A DNA stretch of 64,000 nt from Rotaria socialis (Eukaryota > Rotifera > Eurotatoria > Philodinida > Philodinidae), in contig CAJNYU010003618.1 in NCBI GenBank assembly GCA_905331475.1, positions 62,001 through 126,000 of the forward strand, read 5' to 3'. The notes beneath the pieces were generated by a model, which did no database searches, had not been told where the DNA came from, and was given only the letters and a program-made list of their open reading frames with translations. Below, one piece after another: positions 22,254-39,569 of the stretch (the first letter of the stretch is position 1; the number at the start of each line of letters is the position of its first letter). Made by a program: the position numbers and the translations under genes.

Positions 22254-22684
22254 TTACTTACTTCGAAATGAACTTATAACATAATATAGAAAAACAAAAA
22301 TAAATACAATGCCACCAATTATATAACACATAAATCGTCGGTCACCTTTTCCACTCGACATAACATTTCCTAAATGCCGGGAGCTTCCACCAATGAAGCT
22401 ACGTGCTGTATCGAAATCAAAACGCTATAAAAATGACGATAATATTTTTATTTCATTTTTCAATTAATTAAGTCCTACCATGGAATCAAGAAAACGATTG
22501 TGTTCTTTTGCTTCATTGTCAATATCGATTGCAATCTTACAAATAAAAACAATAAATTCATGCTTAACATCAACAAAATATGATTAAATATCAGCTAACA
22601 TTTTTTAGTCGAGAAACTTTTGCAGCTAATTCTTCTGTGTGCGAGTCGTTTTTACTTTCCAAAATATTCATCAAATAAGTTAAT
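22254..22684 (-). CDS. BET1/GS15-like Golgi Qc-SNARE (5' exon not found)
   Basis: Three exons join in frame: 22600-22684, 22479-22535 and 22254-22424. The product (104 residues visible) reads as a Qc-SNARE: a heptad region with ESKNDSHTEELAAKVSRLKN, then IAIDIDNEAKEHNRFLDSM with the family's central Q/D-type layer, FDFDTARSFIGGSSRHLG, and a C-terminal membrane anchor (FMCYIIGGIVFIFVFLYYVI) ending SSFRSK. This matches the BET1/BET1L arrangement, which drives vesicle fusion in ER-Golgi or intra-Golgi traffic. The first exon with the start codon must lie above 22684, but I could not place it reliably; a candidate (IDELQTIHHT near 22985-23010) does not join in phase. Confidence 0.7.
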
Positions 22685-25600
22685 CTAAAATAAAGATTCA
22701 ATAAATAAATGGTCCTGTGTTACTAAAGAGTCATCTTGTACAATACAATTTAATATTTTTTGTTTCAAAAATAAATACTAAAATAAAACTCTGTAGGAAA
22801 TAACATATGTATCGTTTAGCTGCACCTTGCATATCTCAACTGTTGATAAAAATCAGCTATTCGTCAGTCAAGTATTAGTATAAACTTATATTATTCATGC
22901 GGTGATCATCACTGATAAAACACGACATTTACGATCACATTATGATAATTTAACTTCCGAATATGCAACAACATTAACAGTATGATGTATTGTTTGCAGT
23001 TCATCAATCCTAGAAAGAAAGCAATTTCATAAATGAAATTCTCTCTTTTTTTTAAACATGTTTCTCAACAGGGAAATAAGTAATTACTATAAGAATTGAC
23101 TTAAAAAGGAAGTCATTTTTGATAACTTATTCAATGCTTGTCATGTTAAAACAGCTAATTCTCAGCAGAACTCTAGATCTCCATAAATTTATAATTGTTC
23201 AGAAACAATAGACAGTTTCTATTTATATATCCGCTAGACAAAAGCTAAAACTTATGATTCATTGTTTTCATAATATCTAATGTAAATCATTATCTTCAAA
23301 AAGACATTCGAGAGTCACGTGTGAGAATTTATATTAAAGAAATTGAATTCATACGAATAATTTGACTGTGAAGAGTATAATTTAACAATGGTCATAGTTT
23401 CATTGAATTACATTTGCTGTTATAGAAATAACCTGACTTCGTAACAGATTTCAAACGGTTATTGACTATGGATACCATTAAAAACAACAAAATACTTGTT
23501 CACACACCATCATATCATCATATGAAGCACATAAATTATAACAGGATTTTATGAATGGCTATATTTTCAAATTACGCTTGTTGACATCAAGCTAATGATT
23601 GACTAGAATATTATTGTCTAGCCATGCGCTTAACAAATCAAAATTAATGCAATGTCTTCGGTTTGATCTATTAGATGAACTTGACAAAATCTAGTAAAAC
23701 CGGTGAAATATTTGCATGTTAAATATTGGGCATAAATAATCGGTAAATATTGAGATATGTTAAACTAATTGATTCATTAGTAGATCATAGTAAGAATTCG
23801 TCTTTTTATTGGACGCATTTGTTTTTAGTTCGAAAATGATTGCTAATTCGGGGTTTTCAGATTGAAGATTTTTTTTTAAGCGATATTTTCAAATATTGGT
23901 GTGAAAAGGGTAATTGTTAGAGTGACATTCATGATTTCAATATTTAAATTTTGTTGTAGCAAATCGATCTAGTATAGGTTTTAGTTGTGTATAAGTTTCC
24001 CGATTATGAAAGGTTAAAAAACATTTTCATCGTAATCAAAGCTTTTCTATTGGATAGTTTATGAAAAATAATTTTATCTATGTGCTAGAGGTCGCATCCT
24101 ATCGTAAACTATAGGTAAGTTTAATATCTGAATATTAGGGAAAAAAATCAAACGATACAAAAGCTATCATCAGCTGGCAGCTTTCGATTGAATATTTCTT
24201 AGACAAGAGGTTTTTTGTCATCAACTATCTATCTTATGAAATGTAATAGTGTTGAATTTTGTTGATTAGGGAAAACTGGTCGAGAATATTAATGAATTCC
24301 ACACTATAATTCAACATCGTACAGAACGTTTTGAAAGTCTATTATGAGAAAGAATATGAATAATTCTTGAATGTGACAAACAGTACGCTTTACCTGTTCA
24401 TCTTTTTACTTATCACTGTTTCAATCTGTTCGCATAATTGCATTTTTTAATAACGCCTCAAGTTGCTTATTCAATTTGATGTACGATGGATATCTTATAA
24501 ATATTGCTCCTGATGTATTTTCACAACAAAAATTTCTATAACGATTTGAGGGTTAAGTGTCATCGTGTAGAGTCATTATTCCGAATTCAGTTGTTACAAA
24601 ATGTTTCTTGTCGACGAACTGATGCACTTTATCATCGAGATGCTAGGAAAGCTCATTCTCCTGAATGAATGACCTAGTCTTTCTATTATTTAGAAAGTTA
24701 ATGACATGAAAAAGAAACATGCCGAAATGTGAGAACAGTTGGTACTAATGCACTTTTAATAACAGCATAAAACTCATGGACATTTTTGTGTCAATACTAT
24801 AGTATGTTTAGAATACGGCAAGACTGCTTAAGAATGATTTTCATTTGTTTATTTTTTGAGAGATCTTTTCTATATTATTCTCGTATTATAAAAATAGGTG
24901 ACTCTAATTTGGCCTTCAACTAAACCATCGTGATGATGATATTTAGTAACATGGATTTTTTTATTTATTTTGTTCGGTAAAACTTCGAGAAGAAACGTGT
25001 TATATTTCAAGAGAACGAAGTCATATCGTTGACGCTGTTGCAGAAGAGCAATCACCAGTTGCTATCCTAATGTACTTCTGAAACACAGGGAATTCTATGA
25101 GTAATATTATAGTTTCATTCTTTTTTGTAGATAGGCCATCAATTAATTTGTCGCTCAATTGGAAGAAAAAATAATTATAACGGCATATTAGTAACAGAAT
25201 CAACACGTCAATTTTCTGATGCTCTATCCTTCACTTTCAAAAGTAGCATTAGTGGTCGCCAAGAAAGATCTTTTCAACAATTTCATAAGTAATTTTTAAA
25301 TAACACCTAGTGAAATGTCTGCTAATAGTGATAAAAACATATCTCTGGTTAATGAATATGATAACGACTGTTTCAATTGGAAACCGGTTAATGTATTATG
25401 CATTCTCTTCGTTTCTGATGCTGCCACTCCTTCTTTTTGTTCGATGATATTTTAATGAAGAAGAAGAAAAAAAAAAGAATAGCGAGTATTTTTTGCTGTG
25501 ACCTCCTATTTATTCTTATATACAACCATTTCTTTTGCTTTTGAAGCGTTCTCTTGTCAAGTGAGCGAGCAATGAAAGTGTCGCTACCGCCAAGTAATTT

Positions 25601-26321
25601 TCTAGAAAGAAAAGCTATTTCTCTTTCTCTGTAATTATAATACTTGCTTACGTTCGTTGCCATAGAATGTGAGAGAAAAAGAAAACTGGGAGTACTTGAC
25701 ATCGATGGAAAACCGCAGAAGTACCGGAATGCTGTTACGAGCATCAATCAAGATTGATTTAGAGATAATGTTATAATCGCAGTAACTACACTTTTCAATT
25801 CTTTTTTTTTCCATTTTCTTCGACATTTCATAAATAAAATAACTAAAAAGAACTCATTTGATTCCTAAAACAGTGTTATTAACATTGTCCTTCTCGTAAG
25901 CATACATGCGTATTGATGAACTGTAAACGGCATCATACGGTGAGAGTTATTGTTAAGTCGAGCACTATTAAGCAACAGTGAAGTCAACCGAAAAACCAAT
26001 CAATGGCTTGTATCTATGACTTCAGATAAGAGAGAGAGAGAGAGAGCGAGAGAGAGAGCCAATAATAATGAATCTTCACTACCGTAGGGATCATTTTTAT
26101 CGATTATTACGGTTAATTGAATACGTGCTATACAACATATAGAAATGGCAATTTCTACTACGTATAAACAAGTGATAAAATAATAGCACAAGCAAGAGTT
26201 TGTACTAGGCAATTAATTGACACAGGCTCTTTTGTAATACCTTGTTTTGACTGAAGGAAAACAATTATAAATTAGTATTTATTTTAATTTCAGATAAAAA
26301 TATTATTAATTCATTATTTTC
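22685..26321. other. long intergenic stretch
   Basis: About 3.6 kb with no coding exon I can support, apart from the unplaced SNARE 5' exon. Open frames at 24870-25206 and 25388-25826 are biased by A/T runs and lack homology signals. A (GA)n run sits at 26029-26058, about 260 bp before innexin 1. Confidence 0.4.
26029..26058. repeat. (GA)n microsatellite upstream of innexin 1
   Basis: Nearly pure AG/GA repeat interrupted once by CG. GA tracts near promoters can bind GAGA-type factors in other animals; here that is only a possibility. Confidence 0.6.
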
Positions 26322-29165
26322 ATGTCGGGATTAATATTAAAAGCAGCGAATGATTTTTCAGTTTACTTCCTTGGTACATCTCGAAGTGATGATTCCACAG
26401 GTGATCGTCTTAGTTATCGATATACATGTGCAATACTTATAGCATTTACTGTTCTTGTATCGAATCGAGACTTTACTATGCAACGTATTCAATGTTGGGT
26501 AAAGATTATGTTGCAGTTAAAATCTCACTGATGGCACACATTCTTTAAATCTATATTTTAGGTTCCAGCATTCTTTAATAAAAACTATGAAGATTATACG
26601 AATAATGTAAATTAATTTTCTTTTATATATTGTAGTATTATTATCATGTTATTCAATATCATTAATAGGTATGTTGGGTTCGTAATACATATTATATTGA
26701 TGATACAAAAGAAATACCTGAAAATCACGATATGCGTTATGAATCATCCATCCGTTATTATCAATGGATACAATTTATACTATTGTTTCAAGCATTGCTG
26801 TTCTTCATGCCTTTTGTTTTATGGAGAGCATTGAGTCAACGATCAGGTAAACTTACTAATATTAAAGAAAAGATATAGTTTCGAACGTTTCCTTTTCTCC
26901 TTCTAAAAACGAAGGCATTGATGTCCGAGATGTTGTTGAAGCTGCAACTAATTATAAAAAAATAACAGGTGAAAACGAGCGTAAACAATTGATGCAATAT
27001 ATGATATCAATTATTGATCAATATGTTGATGATCCACGTCGTCAATCGAATAATCGTGAACAAGTTTGGTGGAAAAAATGTATTTTTGTATGTTTTCCAT
27101 CGTCTGGTCGTTATATGGGAGATTATCTAAGAAATTTATTTATTTTTATCAAAATAATCTATGCGATGAATGTGTTTGCACAAGTTTTTATTTTATCTTT
27201 TCTATTAAGTCAACCATTCTGGTCGTTAGGTTTTACAATTCTCGAAGCTTTATATAATGGAAGAGGTTGGGATTATCAAAGTCGACATTTTCCTAAAGTA
27301 ACATTATGGTGAGAAGATGATACGGATAATAGTTCAACATAGAAATTTTCTTTTTGTTAAAGTGATTTTCAAATTCGTGAAGCAAATACATTACCAATAG
27401 CACATACTTATACGGTAATGTGTGTTCTACCAATTAATCTCTTCAATCAGGTTTTTACTTTTTTGTAAATTTCAGTAATCTTTTTCAGCTAACTATTTGT
27501 TTTTCTTCTAGCAAATATTTACATTCTTATGGTTTTGGTTTGTAATTGTCATTTTCTTCACAATTTACGATCTTCTTGTATGGATATATCGATTGTTTTT
27601 TCGGCGAGAAATTTATTTAAGAGGACGTCTTAAAGTAATGAATCCAGAATTAGCACAAAAATGGCCATATAAAGCGTCATGTGCAAATCATATAAATGAA
27701 GAAGAAAATGAGCATCTGATTAAAGGTAGGAAAAGAAAATTTAATGCTAACAAAAAGAGAGATCCGGGAATAGAACGGAATGATGTGACCTTCATAGAAG
27801 TAAGCGTATCATCACTGATGCGTTCCTTTGTTGGAAATACAAAGTGCGAGTCATTTTCTCGTTAGCCGGCAAGGGAACGTTCAGGAAAGAGAACTCCAAC
27901 GCCGATAAACGCAAGTAAAAATGCAGAAATTAAAATATTGAATGCTACGTCAAGTAGTCTGGATCATATTTTTAGTCTCTTTTAGAGTGTAATACATACC
28001 GATTTTTTCTTACGTCATATATTATTAATTTAATATGACATGAAACGCAGATGCATTTATTTAACATTGTTGACAAGAATTATGCTTAATCTTTTCTGTC
28101 GGTAATTAAGAAAAGAACATTGCATATGCTGCTTTCTTTGCTAAACTTTACATGAAACAAAGTAGAAGAAATTTTCTCGGTTACGTGTATACGATTGAAA
28201 TAACTCTTTTCGTTGATTGTTCGTAGTAAAAGAAAAACTATTCTTGAAACAAATGACAAAACTAACATAAACAAACTATTTTAAAATAGATCGAATTTTA
28301 TTACGATATATTGGTTGGTTCTAACAATCTTTTGTAAATATTTGTAATAATTACGCTATAAAATCACATGTAGTTTACATTCATCAATGAAAGCATACTA
28401 AATTTATTTATAAATGCTTGTATTAGAATTTAAAAAAACATCCAACAATACAATACTGAATATTTCTAATGAGTTGTGTTCGTATATATTCATATTCTAG
28501 TTCAAGAACGTGGCGAATCCGCAACAACTGGAGATGAAGAGTATGTTTTAAGTAATGGGCAGAAAGTTCACCATCAATCAAGAATGTTTATTGTACCTCG
28601 TATTTATTACAAGAATAATCGATCACTCTTTCATTTCTTCGATGCAGAATACTTAGAACCTGACGGACATTTTATTTTAAGAATTATTGCTACAAATGCT
28701 AGGTGAGAATTCAATAAATGAATATTTTTATTGAGTAAAAAAATATATTTTGTTTTCATTCTAGTGATTTTGTTGCAACTTTAATTCTTCATCATCTATA
28801 TGAAAAATGTTGCGAAAAACGATTTCGCTCAAATGAAGTACAAACTAAAATGCCAGCACCTCGTACAACCATTTACAAATATTTGATCATGCCTAAAGAA
28901 GAACCAGCTCCACAACAACTAAGATTAAATCAACCAATAACAACGAATAATGAAACGCAGCGAACAACTGATTCATCAGCTCCTCCTCTTTTACCTCGTT
29001 CTGTTCGAATAGAAAGTCAACTATCAGAAAAATCAGGTAGTTCATCTCATACTTAACTTGAAATTCGTACAATTGAGGTTTTTCTTTTCATTCTAAAAAG
29101 ATACTAAAGCACAACATCGGCCATCAAGACGATCTCGATCAGTACCAAAACCTAACAAAGGATAA
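26322..29165 (+). CDS. innexin gap-junction protein (innexin 1 of window)
   Basis: Nine exons (26322-26498, 26562-26606, 26669-26846, 26915-27308, 27363-27450, 27512-27725, 28501-28702, 28765-29036, 29101-29165) give 544 residues. Innexin hallmarks: first extracellular loop with two Cys (C58, C76; VCWVRNTYYI), YYQWIQFILLFQALLFFMPF at helix 2, second loop CDFQIREANTLPIAHTYTVMC with two Cys (about 265 and 285), then VLPINLFNQ and the fourth helix FLWFWFVIVIFFTIYDLLVW. It forms intercellular channels or hemichannels in the plasma membrane. The cytosolic tail is long, ending in a Pro/Gln/Ser/Arg-rich region (RPSRRSRSVPKPNKG). Intron 6 (27726-28500, 775 bp) is far longer than the others. Reading through exon 8 would give an alternative end at 29056. 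Confidence 0.9.
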
Positions 29166-29692
29166 TCACATGAACATTCGGTGTGATATTTATTATTCTA
29201 CCAACTCAATGTATTTTTCTATGTACAGTAATAGATTTTAGAAAATAAACATAAACTACTATTGTCCTAGCAAGAAAGCTATCGGTTGAATTTAGAAAAG
29301 TAGCATTCTTCTGACTTGTATATACTGCACCTGTAAAAAAAAGGTAAATAGCCAGGGAATACGCTTAGTGGTTACTGGTTATTATGAACAGCAGACACTG
29401 AAGTAATCACTTTCTTCTTTTTCTATGATCGCACTTAAATAACACATACAATAATATAAAAAATATAGTGGCAACATTGAATATATATCTAAGCATATTT
29501 GATCGATGAACTTTTGTGCAAACCAGCAATCAGTAGCGGCCAAAATAGAATACATCAAAGTGAGCAGCAACTAAAATTTATCTTTTCGCTATTAAGTAGA
29601 GCTCAATCATATTTCTTTTATGTTCGTTTCAATTAAGTTATACGTTCACTAGAACAAAGGTAAGTATTAATATTGAAAAAAAATAGAAACAA
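29166..29692. other. convergent 3' intergenic gap
   Basis: Between the 3' ends of innexin 1 (+) and the BAF-domain gene (-). No exon seen. Confidence 0.4.
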
Positions 29693-30550
29693 TCAAATCA
29701 AATGACGTCTCATTTCTCGAAGTCCATCTCGTGTCATTGTAGCTGATTTTGGTGTAAAACCAAGTTGATTAACAAGAGATTTTTTAAATTCATCATCGTT
29801 AGCACTTATCATATACCTTGATAATAATTGATGAGCCATAATAATTCTTAAATACAATGTCAAATAATAATATCTAATATGTAATATATTTTCATACCCA
29901 TGTTTTTCACATAAATCTCCATGTTTTGGACCAATACCAGGTACACAAGTGACAGGTTTGATTGTCAATGGTTCATTAGCAAATGAGCACTTAATATTTC
30001 CAAAAAAGTATCGTCTAGTTTTAATTCAACTCCGTCAATGTCTTACATGTTTCTTGGTACATAGCCGCGGTGGATCATCATTATGTACATTCATTGGCCT
30101 AGTTAATGCTCGTTGAACTAACTGATTCATTATTGCTTTTGTTAGTTCTTGTTTCGCATGTAAATTATCATGAGTATCAACTTTAATTGCATGTTGTTGA
30201 ACAATGTGTTCGACTTTATGATCATCTGATTCGATTGGATCAGGATTTTGTTTTATGGGTTCAGGTGTTTCTTTGCTTAAACGCGGAGCGTTTACTTGGT
30301 TTTTAATAGCATTTTTCTTATCATCACCGCCACAACAGCTTATATTAACAGATTGTCGTTGAGAATGCATGCTTGTTATCCATTCATTAACATCACTTAG
30401 AAGAAAATGACGTGGACGGTTATCTTCTATACTTGTTAACCTAGTTGTTGGCTGTTGCGATACTATTTCTTTAGAGTTTTGTTGTATTATATTTATTTCT
30501 TTACTACGAGAACGTTTACTACGAAAAAATGAACGAACACTGGACGACAT
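29693..30550 (-). CDS. BAF (barrier-to-autointegration factor) domain protein with N-terminal extension
   Basis: Three exons (30047-30550, 29898-29989, 29693-29846) give 249 residues. The last about 80 match BAF/BANF1: FANEPLTIKPVTCVPGIGPKHGDLCEKHG, containing the helix-hairpin-helix GIGxxxGxxL that binds the DNA backbone, followed by AHQLLSRYMISANDDEFKKSLV and REMRRHLI. Canonical BAF is a roughly 90-residue dimer that cross-bridges chromatin and tethers it to the nuclear envelope. Here about 168 residues precede the domain: basic at the start (SFFRSKRSRSKE) and polar after, with no recognised fold. An in-frame ATG 15 codons further upstream (30595) is possible but less likely. The extension is in a single exon contiguous with the BAF start, so it is not an obvious annotation artefact. 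Confidence 0.8.
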
Positions 30551-31785
30551 GAGATGGAAAGTAGAAAAATAATGATTAAAAACAAAATTCGTCAATTAAA
30601 TGAAGATAATTTACGAACAGGTTGCTAAGATATAACACTAGTGACAAAATATAATCATAAACAACAATTTTATTGTTTTCGTTAGTGTACACACTAATAT
30701 CAAGAACAGAAGCGATTCTTAGTGTTTTACTTATTGTCTTCGATGTGTTTCTTTGATGAACATCTTCAAACGTTCTCATTTGCTAGCAAGAATTTTCTTT
30801 TATGAAAATTGATTTATTCTAGGAAAATAATAATTGTGAAATTTATGCATATATAAATCTAGAGAAAAATATTCGAAACAATTTTTTAAAACTAAATAAA
30901 CAGAACACACGAGAAGATGTGATAGAGAATAAAAGACACTAGTAATATCATAAGATGATTGTTTTGTACTAAGGTCCCCAAATGCGTTTTATAGTTTTGA
31001 ATGAATCTTTGAAAGTAAATATAAAATATTTGTAGACTTCATTCGAAGTCTCGAGTCAATGAAGATACTAAATGAATCGATGGTTCTTTACTATGATTGA
31101 AACCGTCTAACAAAATAACAGCTATAATGAATAGCGAAGCAGAAAGTCAAATTGTTAAGTCACAATGTAGATCGACTTTTTGTATCAACACTATGAGAAT
31201 GTGATGGGATGCAAATTTGGTGTCTTTCATTTTCTCAACATCCTATGTTGCCATTATGCCATTTCACCCTCTAAAATATTCTTGTGATATGTGTAATATA
31301 AAAATAGTATTCTAATTAATAATAGAACAATCATATTTTTTTCTGTCTCTACTCTCAAACAATCTCAGCCAACATTTGACTTTCATAAGTTGCTATTTTT
31401 TTCTGGAGAATGCTGCTAGATTGGAAGTTATTGTTATTGAACTTCTTTGAAAAAAGACTTCTAATTATGATAATAAATGAAGGCATCAATTAAGCGATTG
31501 TCATGTCTGCACTAAAAATAAAATAATTCTTCTAAAAACAATTGTTGAGTTCACTTATTAAATTGAACTTTCAAAATGTCGCTTAGTGTCTCGGTAACAA
31601 AAGATTTAGTGAATTGATTTAGACTATTGAATTTCATAGCTGGAAAACATATTTTCGCATTTGACTTTTTATAATAATAGTTTACCACCCAAACAATCAT
31701 CAACCACTACATCTATTATCAAAAAAAAACCAGAATTTGTTTTTTGGAAAACAATAACTAATTTTTTGAAGTGTTCATTTTTTTT
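30551..31785. other. non-coding stretch
   Basis: Upstream of the BAF gene and downstream of fumarase. No exon or repeat recognised. Confidence 0.4.
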
Positions 31786-33483
31786 TCAAACCATATCTTC
31801 AGCCTTGACATATTTATCGAATTCTTCTTCTGTTAAATAACCAAGAGCCAATGTTGCTTCACGTAGTGTTAGTCCTTCTGTATGTCCTTTCTTGGCAATC
31901 TCTGCAGCTTTATCATAACCAATATATGGATTTAATGCTGTTACTAAATAAAATTCAATATAAAAATCAAGCATAAAATTTCCTTGTAACATTTACCTAA
32001 CATAAGAGATTCGTGCACGTAACGTGTTAGAACCGATGTGTTCGGTAAAATTCCTGATACACAATGATCGGTAAATGAATTACAAACATCAGCTAAAAGT
32101 CTTATTGAATGGAGAACATTTTTAATAATTAGCGGTTTGAAAACATTCAATTCAAAATGTCCCATTGAACCACCAACAGTAACAGCCACATGATTACCCA
32201 TCACTTGTGCGGCCACCATTGTCATAGCTTCACATTGAGTTGGATTAATTTTACCAGGCATAATTGAACTGCCTGGTTCATTTTCCGGTAATATTAATTC
32301 ACCTTAACAAAGAAATTTTTCACGAAAAATAACAAAATAGAGAAAACTACACTCACCTAAACCACAACGAGGTCCTGAACCCAACAGACGTATATCATTA
32401 GCAATTTTCACTTTAAATAGGAAAATTATATTTTTAATGAATAAACAATAACGATCATCTTACTCAGACTAACCGCTAGAGTATTAAGTGCACCACTTAG
32501 TTCAACCATTGTATCATGTGTAGCTAATGCTTCAAATTTATTGGGTGCATCGAGAAATGATACTTGAGTAAGTTCAGTTAAAATTTGAGCAACAAATTTG
32601 CCAAAATCTTTCGGCGCATTAATTCCAGTACCAACAGCTGTTCCACCAATAGCTAATTCAGACAGACGTATTTGACTGGTTTTTAAACGTTCAATATTCA
32701 TTGCTATTTGATGTGCATATGCAGAAAATTCTTGTCCAAGTGTCATGGGCACAGCATCTTGTAAATGAGTTCGACCAATTTTATAAATCAACGAAAACTC
32801 GTCGGATTTCTTTTTTAATGCACTATGAAGACTATTTAATGCTGGATATAATCGACGATTTAATTCTAATACAGTAGCAATATGCATAGCTAAACAACAA
32901 CAACAACAACCACCGCATAGCATTTTAAACAATAAAATACTCAATGATAAATAGTTGTTTTACCAGTAGGAAATGTGTCATTAGAACTTTGACTTTTATT
33001 CACATGATCATTGGGATGAACAGGTGTTTTACTTCCCATGATACCACCAAGTATTTGTATTGCTCTATTTGAAATAACTTCATTAACATTCATATTTGTT
33101 TGTGTACCTGAACCTGTTTGCCAAATACTCAATGGAAAATGGTCATTTAATTTACCATCAATAATCTCATCACATACTTGTGATATAGCATCGGAAAGTT
33201 TATTTGCAAGACCAAATTTTTGATTTACTATTGCGCATGCTTTTTTTAATAGGCCAAATGCTTCTACTAATGGAAGTGGCATACAATCTAAAAGTTAATT
33301 TAAAAAGAAATATTTGACTAAGAAAATGAGTTTTTATTCTTTACCAGTCGGTAATCCAATATTAAAATAAATCATTGAACGGGCTGTTTGTGCTCCATAA
33401 TAGCATGCCGATGGTACTTGGATTGGACCGAATGTATCGGTTTCTGTACGCATTTCTTTGGGTAATTCATTCACATCATTCAT
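31786..33483 (-). CDS. FH: class II fumarate hydratase
   Basis: Six exons (33345-33483, 32964-33287, 32464-32889, 32357-32410, 31997-32302, 31786-31943) give 468 residues. Signatures: [71 protein letters not shown], and the superfamily signature [15 protein letters not shown]. It hydrates fumarate to malate as a homotetramer in the TCA cycle or cytosol. The modelled start ([19 protein letters not shown]) lacks a mitochondrial presequence; an upstream exon carrying one could exist (around 33595-33650 a donor-like CAG|gtaaat occurs), but I cannot show a start codon there. The intron carrying a (GTT)n run lies between exons 2 and 3. Confidence 0.93.
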
Positions 33484-33753
33484 GTTTTTATATAAGTATA
33501 TATCTTATTGTATTAAAATACATAGCTCTTTCATATGTTTTCAATCCTCTTTCCTTATCATAGATGAATCATCAAATATATATATATATTTACCTGATCA
33601 ATTGTTGGTTAAAATAAGAGGTGGCAGCAAACGACACGCAAATCTATTCTTTTAATTATCTTAACAAGTATGATGAAAATTAAAAACGATTCTATACTAA
33701 TTATTTATTTCACTTGGAAGAATTAGAGAAAAATTCCATATATATATATATAT

Positions 33754-34131
33754 GTTAGCGTCCAAACTGAGATTACGTTCAATCTCAGATTGGCCTAGGC
33801 AAATCTCGAATCCGAGATTGGACGTGTCCAATATCGGATTGAGCGGAAATTTAACATTAAAACGTGAATTAGTCTGTACATCGGTATAGAATTCAAATTC
33901 AAATTCTTATTGATGAATTATGATCAGGGTAACCCATACCCTCACCCTCAAGATTGAAAAGTGTCCATAACTCCTCGAGCCTTTAATTTATTCGTTTATT
34001 GATGATTACGTTGCCTGGTATGATGATACTTCATCGAAGTCCATAAGTAGAGAATCGAGTTCTACACCGATGTACAAGCTAATTCACATTTTAATGTTAA
34101 ATTTCCGCTCAATCCGACATTGGACGCTAAC
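33754..34131. mobile_element. MITE with GTTAGCGTCCAA ends
   Basis: Terminal inverted repeats GTTAGCGTCCAA and TTGGACGCTAAC flanked by ATATATAT-type sequence. A second inner pair of arms (CGGATTGAGCGGAAATTTAA at about 33833 and TTAAATTTCCGCTCAATCCG near 34097) brackets a unique centre. Related ends occur at 44294 and 46404. Confidence 0.75.
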
Positions 34132-34240
34132 ATATATGTATATGAACAGTAGAAATACACAAATATTAGAAGTTACACATGGTGTATACATGTAGATAAG
34201 ATCTAATCAGACAAAACAATAAAGAGAAAAATAAATGTAT

Positions 34241-39569
<5,329 letters not shown>

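Noticed and set aside
25388..25826. Overlapping minus-strand frames of 63 and 119 codons
   Set aside because: Rich in Phe/Lys runs from A/T tracts, no splice structure and no family pattern.
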